DNA of 64,000 nucleotides from Gorsachius magnificus (GCA_034008185.1 CM067084.1:70156612-70220611), one strand, 5' to 3'. Positions 38,602-52,555 are shown, counted from the stretch's first letter. Program-made: numbers and translations. Notes: generated by a model from the letters alone, not told the origin.

Positions 38602-40648
38602 AAGCCCTGAAAAGATGAAACACTTTAAATGCAACAAGAATAAACTAAAGAACTGAAGGCCCCAAATTCATTATTAAAAACAGTTGTATAAAATCCTGGC
38701 TTGTGATTTTTATGTATTTGGGAGTCACAGTGCAGTATCGCAGGATACCGTTTTACATGTCATCACTGATTCTAATCAATATCAACAGTATGTTGAGCAC
38801 TGACTTTGTTATTTCTCACTTAAATAAAATGTTTACCCCTGGATCAGCTTCATGCAGGTGCAGCCTTTGCTGGCCAGCTGGCTAGCTTGCATTGCTGCAG
38901 CGTCGTTTTATGAGATCTGTTACTGGTTGACTGTATCCTATTCAGAAACAACTAGGAACATAAAAGTAACCAGCGATACTGGAGTGTCATTCTTTAAAGT
39001 GCCCTTGCAGAAAACTCAAGGGAAAAAGAATGGTAATGTGAATTAACTTATGTGCTGTGCAGCAAGCCCTTCTAATGGTCGTTAGTTGTCTCTTCATCAA
39101 GGTTGTAATGCTGTCCCTGAGAAACAGGGATTTTGGAGCATTGGTTTTAAGGAGATGGTATGATAGCAAGGATAGTAATAATAGTAAAATTTCTTCTGAC
39201 AGTCAAGAAATAGTAACACAAGCAGATGGAGCACTTTCAGCAGGTAGAAATAATAATGGGAATGACATGCCTGCCTCAGAACTCCAGATATTCATGTGAT
39301 GCATTTTTGAACCTATATGAATTTGACTAAATTTTATGTTACCTTCACCTACTATTATGTTCTTGAAATAATTTTACATCTCTGCAAATGCTTTTGGACT
39401 TGCATTCTTCTGTAGCCATGTCCAGTCAGTCCTCTGTATACAAAGCAGATTTGTCAGAAGGATCTAAGAGGAATTAGGGTTTGGGGGCTTCTTGCGAAAG
39501 GAATGCAATGTTTAGTTTGAAATTGGTGCATTTAAACATTTCATGCCAATTTCTGTTAGTAAATACAAAGAGCTACTTTGTGAACATGCAAACACACTGA
39601 AGGTATCAGGCTATTAATATTTTACAAAATAGCTTTCTGCCAAAGACAAACTGAGAATAGGTCCAGTTCCAGACAATACTGCTTGTCCTACTGAAAATAT
39701 CCTGTTGATCATCTGATGGTTGGACAGCCCTAGGCCCTTTTTGGTTTTAAACCAGAAGAGACTCACCATCTTCTACTAATTTGTCCCCTGAACATCTTTC
39801 CCCTCTTTCATTAAATATAGTTAGGGAAGAGGTCAGTACATCTCTCTTTGCCAGGTTGCCCATACCACTGGGACAATTGGTTGATTATACAGGTTTCTGA
39901 AGAGCTGGCAGACTGATTGGTGATTGGTGTTCTCTCTGGGAACTGGCTTGGTGCAGGGACAGCTCAGAGCAGTCAGAGTTTAGGACTTCAGGAGCACATT
40001 GCACAAATGCATCTATACTTTTGGGGGAGGGCAGAGGGCTGGGGGACACCTGGCTTCAAAATGACTCTGTGTAGTCTATCACCAACTTGGGTCAAAGATG
40101 GGTTGCAAACTCCACCTCAATCCTGACCACACTGACCAGCTGAAGCCCTTGCCTTTACCCCACACCCCTGATCTCCAGGCTCTAGAGGCCTTTGGTAGGA
40201 TTTCATCTTGCAGTTTATGAGTGGTACGTGAGCCAAACATCAAGAAGCTGATACTTATTCAGGTCCTGCTGGGGTGTCTCTGCATACGTTCCCGTGCTCC
40301 CATTTCTAGGAGGATTTTCATTTGCTCACTTTCATGATACTGTGCCCATGGTAATGTAATGCAAACACCCAAGCCAAGCTGCCTTCCTGCAGGCAGGTAT
40401 ACTTATTACAGGAACAAGGCAAACCTCCTACAGTGTCTGATTATTTGGGGCTTTGCCCTTCTTGGGAGTGTGCCAGCCCCCTTCCTTGGCTTAGATGATA
40501 ATTGGTTCATTTAAAGGATCTAATAAAATGATAGACTAGGGACTCTTTCAGAGGTGATAAAAACAATTATAGGTGCTGATAGTTATTCTCTTTTGTCATA
40601 TTTTTCTTTACAACACTGAGAGATGTGGAACAGGGCCTAAAAAGGATT

Positions 40649-40666
40649 TGTGTGTGTGTGTGTGTG
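40649..40666 (+). repeat. (TG)9 microsatellite
   Basis: Nine uninterrupted TG units followed by CATAGAG. Confidence 0.9.
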
Positions 40667-43600
40667 CATAGAGACATTTTTACTTTCATTAAGAATATAT
40701 ATAAGAACATATTACAAACCATGGTATTGAGACGTTATTTGACAGGATTCAGTCTTTCCAATGCAGACAAGATTGAATGGTGTTTCAAGTATGGCGTTGA
40801 ATCTTTCCAAGATGACATAATGTTCAACTAGTCTCATTCTTTATGTAAAATCAGAAAATGTCCAGAATTACTGAAATGTTCATTGCTGAAACATGAAGCA
40901 TAATTCAGGGGCATGAATAAAATGCAGATCAGTCCAAACTACATAGAAGTACTAAATTTATTTTTACTGTTGTGCAGCGAACTCGCAATATAGTTAACAA
41001 TGTGTACAGGAGCATGGATGTAACTCCCTATAATATGATTTAATGATTGTAGAGCTTGGTTTTATCATCTATATGTATATGTTTCTAGAAAGAAGAAAAG
41101 TGAGGACATTCAAAATGGCTCAGTCAACAAATTGACTAAAAGAAAGGAAGAAATTGAGCAAGTATAGATGCACAGTGCTTTCACAGGGCTGCTGAAAGAC
41201 AGGGTGGACAGCATTATAGGAGTGACCAGTCTGTGGTAAGAGAAGTAATGAACAGGGAATGAGGCTGCGTAATGATAAGGTGGAAAGGCGTAGATGTGGA
41301 AAGAATGATGCAAAAAGAGGTTTAAATTTGATGATTATGAAATTAGAGAGGAAAGAAAGATATGATGAAGTGAAATTGGATTTAATGAGGTAGAAGAAAG
41401 GTGATCAGGGACAGAAGAAAAATAGAATTTAGTGATGAGAAAATCCTATTAAATTATCCAATAAATCTTCTTGCCATTCAAGGATTTCCCTTCTTTCTCC
41501 ACCTTCTCCCCAGGAAATTTTCCAGGGTAGTTGTCTCAATACGTAAGCATGCAGGAATGCCATTTTCCTTATGAAGGACTTTACCATCTCTCTACAGGCT
41601 CAAGTAAATGATACAAGTGTACTCCATGTATTCACAGCCTTCAGGACTGCTGTCCTCATAGCTTGTTAGCGCTTTGTCAACGCCATGTTTGAAGTGACTG
41701 GGTTAACTTTTTTCAAGGGCTCTTTTGTTTAGCAGTCTTTTTGAAGGGGATTATATCTGTTCATTATATCAGATACTGCATATGAAATAACCATCTTTCC
41801 AATAATCTCTGGACTTTGTACCATTCACTTGCTTTTAACATCGTTCAGTTCCATATTACATCTTTTTTAAATCCGAGCAAAGTAGGTAGGAACAGCAATA
41901 TAGTGCACGTGGTAGCAGATGGCTTTCCACTAGGAAATCATCAGTTTATCAGAATTATACTGAAAAAGTAAAGTGCACAGTATTTGTGCAGTCTCTTTGC
42001 TTTCTTTTTTTTGATGGATACACAGGAAAATTCAACACTTCATGCCTTAACAAAACCACTCCTAAGACAATCCATCAAAACAACAATTACAGGGCAGCCG
42101 CTATTGCATTCTCAGTGTGCGACCTTTCTGCCGCGATGCCGTGTCATTGAGGCCTCATTTGGCAAGAATTTGCCTATTGGTTAAAATTGGATATGTTTGG
42201 ATAGCAGGATGGAAATACCAGCAAAATTACATACTGTCCACAAAAGGTGGCTTAACAAAACAAGCCTGGAAAGACTTCAAGGACAATTCATGCTTTACTG
42301 GTTTGAAACAGGGCTCTCTTCAAGTCAGTGAGCTAATAGAGATGGAGGGGTGTCCTGAAAAAGCAGTACAACTAAACTGCGAAGTTTTACAGTAGTTTAA
42401 GTTGAAACTTTCCTGTGAAGTTACAGTAGATTGATGCTGCATAAACCATCTGAAAGGTGTGTTTTACGGAAGGCAGAAATTATTTGGAGGTCTCCGATCT
42501 TTGAGTGATGACTAGTCACCAGTTTTTAAGGGTTTTTTAATTTTTCCTTTGGTAATAGTTTTAGATCTTCTAAAAGACTTTTTTGAAGACTAGTTCACAG
42601 GAAAAAAGAAATCCGGGAACTCAAGTTAACGCAGTTGTCATAAAAGAAATATGTTGGTTTAGTCAATTTATAAAACTTCTTGGAGTGTACTTCCATGCTT
42701 GTCCTACAGACTGGGAATACTGAGCAGAAATCAATGTATGCCAACCAAGCCTTCCACCTCTGTGTCCTTCACAGGAAAACATTTTGAGTGTTGCAATTCC
42801 ACAAGTCTGTTTGTTCAACTGGAAGTACATTTCAAAACTGTTCTCTGCAATTAGGTAAGCCTGATGTTGCTTAGCAAAGTTCTTGATTTGGGGTACCATA
42901 AAGTTGCAAGGAAGTTCCCCTAAGCAGTCGTCCCCATGACATGGGAGGTGCTGAAATCCAAACTGAGCAAGCTGCTTTCCTTTCCTGTAGTCTGGCTGAT
43001 AACCCTGCTGTCTCCATGGATTCGTGTTACTCACCCGTTGTCATGCTGAAGATGCAACTGGCAGCATTTTAGAGAAATAGAATGTTAACTTATTTTAACA
43101 AAAGAACCAATATCCAAATAAAGCCTGTGTACTAGGATTTTGGAAACGCGTGTGAGTATGAAGTAAGAGCATTCCTAATGACTGTGAAAAGGAAAAAATG
43201 CTGAAGTAATGACATAATTTAAAGAGAGAAATGAATGTATACTTTTAGCTCTGTGCTATATCTGTTTCATAAATACTTGGTATTAGCAGTAAGGACTCTG
43301 CATATTAATCCTAAACCCTTTCTTTACTGGGAAGCTGATGCACACAGAGGCTGCTATGCCAGCTGTTTTTCCAGCCATATGAGTACAGTCTGCAGTTTTA
43401 GTGATGGACCAAACATCCATTCTTTTACCAGTAATTCTTGCATCAGGTTCTGGGTAGGTTCCTGCTGTGTGTGTACCAAAGAGTCAAATTGTATGTGAAG
43501 TGAGATTTGAAAAGAAGACAGCAAGAAAAAAAAATTTTTAAGGAATATAAAATAAAACATGACAGCTGTTGAAAGCTAAAGGAAGCTTGAAGTGGCAAGA

Positions 43601-45830
43601 AGAGAGGAAGTATGCTAAATTTATAATGAAAATTAATTATGCATTCATTGCATTTGAAGAGGTCAGACATGATGAATTTAAATAGTACATGAGAATGAAG
43701 GCCATCTTTTATATTAAAGGCATTACAACAGGGTGATGTGAGGAGAGGCAGAGAAATAAAGGAAGCAAAGGGGGAAAATTGCAACACTGAGACAGTAAGG
43801 AACAAGAACATTAAATCGAACAGATCTGCTTTGTGACTAAATTGATTCATGATTTTCAGGCAATTCAAAATAATGATAATTTGTTAGCTATAAAATTATA
43901 CTGTAAAAATGTTTAAAGGTGCCAAGAAAGTTTAATAAAAGAAGGAATTTCAAAGTGGATTCTCACCAGCTTGCAGCAACCTTTACAACTTCTCTACAGT
44001 GCAGTAATTCTTTCTTAAAATTTTGTTCCTTTCTTACATATAGTTGTTATATATAATTCTTTTTTTTAATGGGGAAAATACTATTTTTTTTCTGTTTTTC
44101 ACTATCTCCTGTCACATCTGTCCTGTTTTCACTACCCTGTGTCATTTGTGAATATAGTATAAGAGCAAAGAGATTAAACACAAGCCTGTGTAAATGCCAT
44201 ATGGCATAATTAGCTGTAGGGCTAAAGCAGAGTACGTTGCTCCACTTTCTGGGTTACTGGAGCAGAGAGTTATTCTTAGCAGGGATAGACTATACTGAGT
44301 AACACCGGCAGAAATACGGCATAACCTTTCTGCTTAACACTTTTTATATACGTATTCTAGGGTGTGTGAAGATATTGCATAACTCAGTCACCTTTCTGTT
44401 TAGAAACACAGATACTTTGGAGCTGGGGACCCCTATACCTTCGATGTGGAATTGAGCAATACTCATATTGATATCTAAACACTGCTGTCAGACCCAGTAG
44501 TTTATTCTGACTCCAAATATTGCTATGGAGCTTGAAGTGACGCAAATAATATGTATATAGTAGTGTGACTAGGAAGTCAGAAACTCACACCAGCTTTCCT
44601 AGCAAAGGCATATGGAAATTCCGAGTGAAGGGAATCCTTCAAGAATTTCATTTCTCTGGCCCTTAGCTAAGCATCGTTGATGGAAAGTGAAATCAGAGAG
44701 GCTTAGTGATTAAGAAGTGGGAAAAAAGGTTGAACAGCAAATAGTAAATTCTCACCTCAGACCTTTACAAAATAACACATAAGAGAAATAAAGAGTATTT
44801 TTCCCTAGAGGTTGGTTTCATGTACCTAGTTGTCCATGGGGTGCAAGGTTACCCGAACAGGATGTGGTACCAGGTAATTCCCCTATGGCAGCTGTTACGA
44901 TTCACTAGTTTTAGTATTATCCCCAACTTCACTTGAGGGAATTCTGTGGGCAAGCTTCTAAAGCGTAGCATGTAAGCCAATAGCATTATTGTTTTGATTT
45001 TTTTTTTATCACAGGCACATTCTTCATTTACTTACAGTCAATCTCTATACTGAAAGTGGTACCATAATTCCTACAGCCACAATTAGATAGCTACAGTTAG
45101 ATTGAATCAATACCCATTCTTCTGAAAAATCTTATACAGAAATTGTGGAGTATGGCTCTCTTCTTCATCCTGACAAATGCAATTATCACTAGAACCCTGG
45201 TCCAGAGTCCACCTAATTAATGTAATAAGTTATTTACCAATTAAATAACACATTAATACTAGATTAGTTAGTATTTAACACATGTATGCTGTCCTCATAT
45301 TTTAGAATCTTAAGTGTTCAGTGTGGTTATCTGTGGGTGACTAGTTATTGTGCTGTGTTTGGTGAAAATTGTAACAAGTTTAACAGCCAAGAAGGAAGTT
45401 GTTGGGCTTTTAGCACATGGGAATTTCAACTCCTAATAAGAAGTGAGAGCTTTTCATGTTATAAATCCTTTTCCCTTTTATTTCCTTACTTTTCACCCTA
45501 GAAATGAGTGTAATGGTTATTCTGAGGGTAGAAAATTTCTGTGCTATGTCTCCTTACCCCCAAAGTGCTTGGTGTTACTTTCCTCTCAAGCTTTGCATTT
45601 TGTTTGGAACAGACAAGTGGTTGGGCTGGCATGGTTCTACTAAAATCATCAATGGTGAAACCACTCGTATTAACCTGTCATTTTTTTTTGTTTGAGGACT
45701 TCACAGTTCACTCCCTTAACACTGAAAAAACTGATTTACATCGATTTACCAGTAGGAAGTTTTCCTTTGCAAGGCGCTTCAGCATAACTGCATGTTAGCC
45801 TGCTAACACCTATGGGTGTTCCTAATTTAC

Positions 45831-46166
45831 TGATGATTTCATGAAGCCCAGATATATTATGAGGTTTAGGTCTTGGTGGGTTCCTTTTGATGAAGTCTGA
45901 GAGTCTTCACTGTGGTTATGCATTAGCTTTAAATCAGATAATACTTCTCCGTGAAACTCGTGTAGGTGAAGCTTGGCTGGGCACAGTTGGCAATGTGCAT
46001 ATCCCTCAGCTGCGGCTTTTCTTCCGTGGCTCAGGTCTGCTGCACGCAAGTGCTCTGCTAGCTTGGCAGCGGTGGCCGGCACGTGGAGTACGGGAAGTGC
46101 AGAGAAACTGCTGCTGCTCAGGAGCTGCTGATCTTGTGGTAGGAGATGAGGAGGCGAAGGCGCAAG
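45831..46166 (-). CDS. Splice-bounded open stretch on minus strand, candidate exon
   Basis: On the minus strand CTTCTGCTTGCAG ends at 46,167 and is followed by exactly 112 open codons, then GTAAAT from 45,830, so both ends are phase 0. The peptide has a Ser/Ala/Leu-rich first half (LSSSSFSALPVLHVPATAAK) and a second half with CQLC and several histidines (LHLHEFHGEV, LMHNHSED). The Cys/His spacing does not match a classical C2H2 zinc finger. The first 170 bases are richer in CpG than the surroundings. I do not recognise a family, and the donor is only fair. Confidence 0.22.
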
Positions 46167-49100
46167 CTGCAAGCAGAAGGCTGGGTATTCGGTAGTTTGG
46201 GGAAGAGCAGTTACAGAAGTCCATGAGAGAGAAATACTAACAAGAATACGGTGGGCAATCAGCAGACCAGATCAGGCAGAAGTTTGTCTCTTGGAGAGGC
46301 AATACATAAAATAGGACAGTCATCTCTTGGTTTCAACTTGCCATTTTAATGCTCTTCAGGGGCATAATTTGATTCCAGTCATGACTTAAATTTTGCCTTA
46401 AGTTTTACTTTGAAATTAAAATCCTATCCTTTTTCAACTTCTTTTTAAAATGTTTCTACATAATTTCTCTCATTTCAGTGCCTCTGTCCTTAACCAGAAG
46501 TAGATTTTTTTTTTCCTTTAAAAAAGGCACATCAAGGAACAATCTTTCCCTGTTAGGACCCAGTCAAATTTTTCTCATCAGTGAGGTCAACAGCAGGTTT
46601 AGCACATTTATTAATTACGAGTACAATTTGTTAGAACAAACAAGATTCCAAACCTCTAGGAGCCCTAGTGTGATTATAAATAAATAAAAAACCTTGAAAA
46701 ATGCTTCAGGGTAAGAGCTCACCAAACAAAAAGAAGGGACTCTACTTTGAGACTATGCCAGTAAAGTGGAGAGTACTTCCCATTTTGAAAAATTTTGCCA
46801 GGTACGTTAGCAATACATTAATGATCTACAAGTGTATATATAGGTTTTTGCTTGCTAGAGGTTCATCAAAACAAAGCAAGTTATGAACTTGTATATAAAT
46901 GTCCTTGTGAACATCTTCTGCCTTCAAGATTGGCAGTAGTCCTGTCCTCTCTCTGGTGTGTCTGATTGTATTTCCAGCTTTGGGGCGCCTGTCTATGCTA
47001 CTCAGCAGGTAAACTTCTGCAACAGCAGAGATTGCTCTGGGAAGTTCATTCTGGGTTGGCACATGCTCCTCTTCTTTTTCAGGAGGATGGATGCTTTCCA
47101 GGCCCTTACAGGGATCTCTGGAGGTCATCTATCTAGTCAAAATCGCTACTCAAAAAATGCAACCACCTTCTTCAAAATTACCATCCATCATAATTAATGA
47201 AAAAGGGAAGGTTCATTTTCGGGCATCATTTGTCATGTTCCATTTGTTACCTAACAGACTACTTGTTGGGCAGAATCAAAATACTAATGCTGGGGACATC
47301 AGTTGTCATAAATTACTACAGCGCTGCTTTTTGTGTGCCAACAGATAGGAGAGATTTGGGTGCTAATCAGCTGTCATGGTCAACTACTGCATTTAGAGAA
47401 ACTTAACTGCTCAGTGTTAGATGCAGGTAGTGTGGCAATTTAGTTGGATAGTACTAAGATTATTGATTTCAGATCTTGAGAGAAGTGTTAAGTATATCAT
47501 GAAGACCAGTATTCATTTATTTTTTTCTATGAACAGACATCAACACGGAAACGATGGAAGTGCAGTGTACAGTGGTGATATGAATAAACCTCACATTAGT
47601 GTCTTCAGAAGAAGCAAATACCTGTTTGTAACAACCACAGTAATATTTTCTGTCCCGATCTGCCCCATGTCTCCATATTTACAAATATTTCTGATTTCCA
47701 TGAGTTCCATTTTTATATACCTCACCCTGTGAACTTATGCCTTCCAGTGCTGTGGCCACTCCATTCCTTGATGAAAAACCAGTGTGAACAGTTGTGTCTT
47801 GTCTTACTGTCTAGGGATTAGTATATCTGTATTCTCTTCTATGGCAGGGAATTCGCATCCGATAATTGCTCTACCTCTATCTCATTGCTATACATTCTGC
47901 CATGACAAGCAGAAAATAACATAATGCAACAAATAATCTGCTCATCACTGACAGTAGAACTTGTAGAACCTTTCATTTAGTAGAACTTTTCATTCAGTAG
48001 AAATGAAAATATTTTTTTCCATAACTAACCTGGATACCCTTTTCTCAAGGAAATGTAAGAGCATCTGGGCAGCGAACTGGACTCACCTCTGATACACCAA
48101 TGTTAAAAAGGGTTCTGTGGCTGCATTTCTGGGGCAGTTCCAGTGAATTTCAGGGAGCTACTCCAGCTATACAGCTTTGTAAAACAGAGCTGAAATTTGG
48201 CTCATTAACATGTTTTTCTTCAGATGTAAGATTTTGTTTCACCGATGTGCTACTCTAGTGTGCTGCTTTTGTAACCACATCTGTTTCTTTGAAGCTGCAT
48301 ACACGACAATGAGGTACTGTCAAGGTAGGTCAGACTCACAAAAGTGTGTGATAAATAGTCAAGAGGATGATATTGTGGGCAGCGAGAGCATCTGTGACCC
48401 AGCAAGTAGCACAGAAGTGCTTTTACTCAGTGCACTGATGACATAGTCACTTTGTTTTTTCGAGAACTGGGTTACTCATCTTCTCACTCCATTATGTTTG
48501 TTGGACAAGTTCCACATAGTTCATGTTCAGCAGAAAACTGAGGTCATACCATTAACATTTTTAGCATTCATAGCTAGACACATTTTTTTCCCCTTTTAAC
48601 AGAACATGGCTTTGAAATAAATAAATTAAAAAACCCTAAAGCCAATTGTAATAGCTTGTAGGTCAACAACTTGGTTTTCCAAAAAAATGGTTATGCCTGA
48701 CAGTGCCTATCGGCAATTGCTCAGCCATTCTGAAAATCAAGGCATCTGCTTAGGAACATGAGTGTAAATGTCACCATCTGACTTAAGGATCCTATGTTAT
48801 TTGTAATTTTTTTTCCATAATTTCTTTATGGCTTGGAGGTTCTTTTCCCTGACACAGAAGTTAACAACCAAAGAAAACAGACTCACATGTGAGTGTCTAA
48901 GTATAAACCACCAAAAATTGAAGGAGTCTTAGATATTGGACATTTAATATCTGAGCTGTTCATCTTTATCTGTCTGTGCAGTTGCTGCATTGACCCAAAG
49001 GTCTGTGGGACCTGTTGAAGGCTGATATTTATGTCACGCTTTTTAAAAAGCCCTAAATGCTTTGTGCCACCACTCCTGATTTTCACTAAGATGTATTCTC

Positions 49101-49783
49101 TTCCGGAATATTTATATTGAGATTCCCAAAGGTCCAGATGGTAGAGGATTCATGCAGTAACTGGCTTTCAGGCCGCCCTGGCATTTATACTTTGGTATTT
49201 CTGTTCTGTTTTAGCTGTGACTGTTTATGACCATATTAACAAAGTACATTAGTTTAAGTATATTTCAGATTTGATGTCTACATTGTTCTTTAGAGTTTTA
49301 AGATGCAGAGTAGATATATACTGAGCATAGTTAGAAACATAATTGCCAGTACTTGAAAAAACTTCTCCAAATAAGTTGAGGTTAGTTTTTTTAAATACAT
49401 TTTTTTAAATTCTCAGATACTCAGAGAGACAGGTATTCTAGAGGTTGCATTGTTTTATATTATGTGTATATAAAAATATTCTTATAAAGATAATTGTATT
49501 ATTAAAATGGCTAGCATCTAATGAAAGAGATGTTTTAGGAATTTTGAGATTAATTCAATATTCAGAAGGTTGGTCCTTTATCTCAAAGCTTTGTGCTCTG
49601 CCTTGCGTTTGCCCTGTGGAGTCCTCTTGCTCTGCAGTCCTTTCCTTCCTGTCATTGTCCTCCATGACTCTGTCCTGCCCTGGCTTTCTCCTGTGGTATC
49701 TTCTTGCTTTCCTAGTCATTTGTAATGGCTTGAGTTGGGAAGGAGAGCGTTCCGCGTTTGGGTGGTAACAGCTTTCATTTCAG
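46167..49783. other. Non-coding stretch, no supported gene
   Basis: It contains a 17-base imperfect tandem pair at 47,969-48,002 and many short unsupported open frames. The last bases form an acceptor-like CTTTCATTTCAG ending at 49,783. Confidence 0.45.
47969..48002 (+). repeat. 17-base tandem pair, imperfect
   Basis: CCTTTCATTTAGTAGAA is followed directly by CTTTTCATTCAGTAGAA, two mismatches. Confidence 0.65.
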
Positions 49784-50103
49784 GTATGCAGACCAGACAT
49801 GGTGCTCCCCAGTTGTAGATCGTTTTTCCCCTCTGTCACCTACCCACATGTGGTCAGTGCTGCAGGACGGCTGCTCGGTCCCTACCAGGAGCTGCTGTCA
49901 TTACCTTTTCTCTTGTTATGCCTCAAAGCCAGAAAGGCATCATTTCAGCTGCTGTCTGCTCCTATGGTTCAGGCAGTACAGAACCAGGAAGGTTTCGCAG
50001 GACTCGTTTGTGGACAGCTGTGTTTAATGATGCTCTTCTGCAGATTTTGGAAGATCCTGTTTTTAAAATGATCATAATTCAGTCTTTACAAATGCTTTTG
50101 TGA
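49784..50103 (+). pseudogene. Damaged coding-like stretch, helical-repeat type (tentative)
   Basis: After an acceptor-like CTTTCATTTCAG, a phase-0 frame runs from 49,784 to a TGA at 50,069-50,071. Its middle looks like a solenoid protein (LLGPYQELLSLPFLLLCLKA, then FQLLSAPMVQAVQNQEGF). From about 50,000 a different frame looks more protein-like (LWTAVFNDALLQILEDP, then FKMIIIQSLQMLL) up to TGA 50,101-50,103. Going from one to the other needs a one-base shift near 50,000. This pattern suits a decayed exon or a sequencing indel, and resembles the frame conflict at 1,498-1,935. No family was recognised. Two chance frames overlapping is the alternative. Confidence 0.28.
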
Positions 50104-50273
50104 ACATTTCATAGCCATGCCCAAGCCGTTCTCCATGTTTTGTGCAGACAAGGCGAGATGATTTCAAAGGAAACATTCTGTGCCTTTCTAGATGACATCC
50201 TGCTGCTTCCAAACCATTTTTTTGTTTGCTCCTCTCCCTCCATCATATATTAATTCCGACTTTCCTCCTTCAG

Positions 50274-50600
50274 AGACAGATGGTGAGCTGGTGATACTAA
50301 TGAGCTCCCTGCTGCCCAGGGAAGGCAGCCTGAAATGCTTTGTGCTCTGAGAACTAACAGGCTGAGCACCCTCACTAAGGATGTAACACATGCGATGAAA
50401 GGTTTGATGCACAAATACTGTAGCAGACTTTCTTCACTTGCACCTATGAACCGTGCTTCCCCAAGAGAACAACTTCCCAAAACAGCCTACCTAATAGTCC
50501 GATCCTTACTGTGTTTATTGGGGTATTGCTCTGAATGGTACAATCATTTCTCTCTTTATAGAGATGGAGCAAGCATTAGGTTGTGGACACATGGCAACTG
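50274..50600 (+). pseudogene. Second damaged coding-like stretch (weak)
   Basis: A good acceptor (TTTCCTCCTTCAG, ending 50,273) leads into DGELVILMSSLLPREGSLKC, which stops at TGA 50,348-50,350. An overlapping frame open from 50,335 continues with RTNRLSTLTKDVTHAMKGLM to TGA 50,599-50,601. A one-base shift near 50,340 would join them. With the stretch just upstream it could be one decayed exon cluster, but a GTGAGC donor-like word at 50,282 and the lack of homology leave this open. Confidence 0.2.
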
Positions 50601-52522
50601 AATACCCTGCTTCTCTGGCATTAGCACACTGAGAAATGAAAACAAAGAGCACCTGCTGTTCCTCAGAATGAGTCTTTGAACATTATAAAAACTTTCTTGG
50701 CAGAAAGCCATTCTTTTCTGGGCTGACTTTAAAAAGAATGCAATTAATTACAGGACCTGCAGACCTCTAAGGTAACAAAATGCAATTATCCAGGGATTCA
50801 TGATGGATTCAGTTATGTCTTGTTTAAACTGTAACAGGATTGTCAAAACTGACTTGTACTTGCAATTACAGCCAGGTCCAGTTGGCCTGGCAGCCTAACA
50901 GTTACAGTCATGTGGCCAGTTCAAGGCTGACTACAAAGTTCCCGAGTGGTGGTAGTTATGTGGATTCAGCATGATCACGAGGAGTTTTTCAAAACCTAAT
51001 GAACTGGTTACGATTCGGAGAACTTTCGCAATGGATTCATTAAATGTTCTCCCTCCAGCAGAGATCAGAGAGAGAGATGTATCCCTTTCTCCACACTCAG
51101 CAGAAAAACTTCAGTGACACAAGATTTCTAATTGAGTGAATGTGAAACATTCACTTTTTGCGTTTAAAACAAAATAAATACTAGAATGAGAATATCTGGT
51201 TTTTCATGCGAGTGCTCTTTCTCAAGAAACAACATTTTGGCACTGGAATGGAGAACATTAAAAAACCCAGACTTTGCTTTCAATTACTACATAGAGATAT
51301 ATCACATAAATTTAAAGAATGGATAGTAAATCTAACTCAAACCTGACCAACTATTATAGCTGATAAAGAGATGTTGGTCTCCTACCAAAGCAGGTGCTTT
51401 GATATCTGTTGATGCAGAATAGTACCCCGTCCACATTTAAGTTAATTACTGCATACTAGAGGTAACAGATGTGCTGCAGATGGCTAGGGTGATTAGAATA
51501 AAAAAGCTCACAAATAAAGATTTTACAAGTTTGGAAGCTAACAATAAATTAATGGGCTAAAAAGCACTATATTAGAATGCAAATATTTTAATCATAGAAC
51601 GAAACCCATATTTGTTTCCTTATTATCAGTCAGTTGCTGTGAATAGGTTTAAAACAAAATAATGAGTTACAGACTTAACCAGCGATGTTTTTCCCATTTG
51701 AATTTACTAGTACTATGCCAGCAGTTACTCTGGAAAAATGTGTATGTACTCTCTTCTTGGTTCTGTGCTTTCACCAGCTTTCAGTAAGAGTATAAAATGA
51801 GGGTCGGTCTGAAAGCAACCAAGGGTCTTTTTTTTTAGAATGTACATTTACATTTACTGAAATGAAAGCTTTTTACAGGAATGGACTGGCTACACTAAGA
51901 ATGCTTTTACAAGCATTTCTATTTTATGACTGGAAATTACACCTTGAAAGGAGAGGGAGCCACATATAGGCAAACACCTATCTCAGAAAAAGCAAGGTGG
52001 TCCTGTAGGCACTGTAGGATCAAGAAGTTGAACCAGAGGTTCCCACAGGACTAGTGGGTATCATCTTCACCATAAGCTTTTTCTTCCTCTGGGATGTTGC
52101 TCCTTTTCTGGTTTTTGTTGTTTTGGGGTATTTTTGAGAAAACCTTGACAAGTCTTCTTTCATCCTGAATTTCATCCTAATTCAAACCATGGCAATTTAT
52201 GGAGTCTCAAAACTTTCATATGACAAGAAAATGGTTTCCTGCCTAGCTGTGAGAGGCGTCATTGTAACGTGAAAAAGATTATGAAATGTTAGTAAAGGAA
52301 ATGATACAATGTCAGGAACTTAAGCACATATGGGTAGGTTGACACAACTTCCAAATTAATAATAAAAAGGTAGACCACCTTGCTGTGAGATCTGATCCAG
52401 AAGAACCACTTAGATATGTGATGTAACATTGAATTAGCCTAAAGGAGCTTGATATATTCAATGTACTACACTAAGTAACATGTACAGAAGACCCATCATA
52501 CTGTGGTACTCTGGGCTGGATT

Positions 52523-52555
52523 AAAAAAAAAAAAAAGAGAGAGAGAGAAAGAAAA
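52523..52555 (+). repeat. A14 run followed by (GA)n-rich tract
   Basis: Fourteen A (52523-52536), then GAGAGAGAGAGAAAGAAAA. Confidence 0.85.

Larger units (their letters stand above)
36276..45830. other. AT-rich non-coding stretch, no supported gene
   Basis: Simple repeats occur at 38,380-38,390 (T-run), 38,587-38,601 (GTG) and 40,649-40,666 (TG). A 123-codon minus-strand open frame at 42,663-43,034 begins inside a donor-like GTGAGT and has no acceptor. A 141-codon minus-strand frame at 43,443-43,868 is hydrophobic by composition. No gene is called. Confidence 0.45.

Noticed and set aside
42663..43034. 123-codon open frame on the minus strand
   Set aside because: Its first codon is the GTG inside a donor-like GGGTGAGT, so the donor would end an exon before the frame begins; no acceptor leads into it.
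43443..43868. 141-codon hydrophobic open frame on the minus strand
   Set aside because: Phe/Leu/Ser-rich peptide arises from purine-rich sequence on the + strand; no start context, splice sites or membrane-protein pattern.
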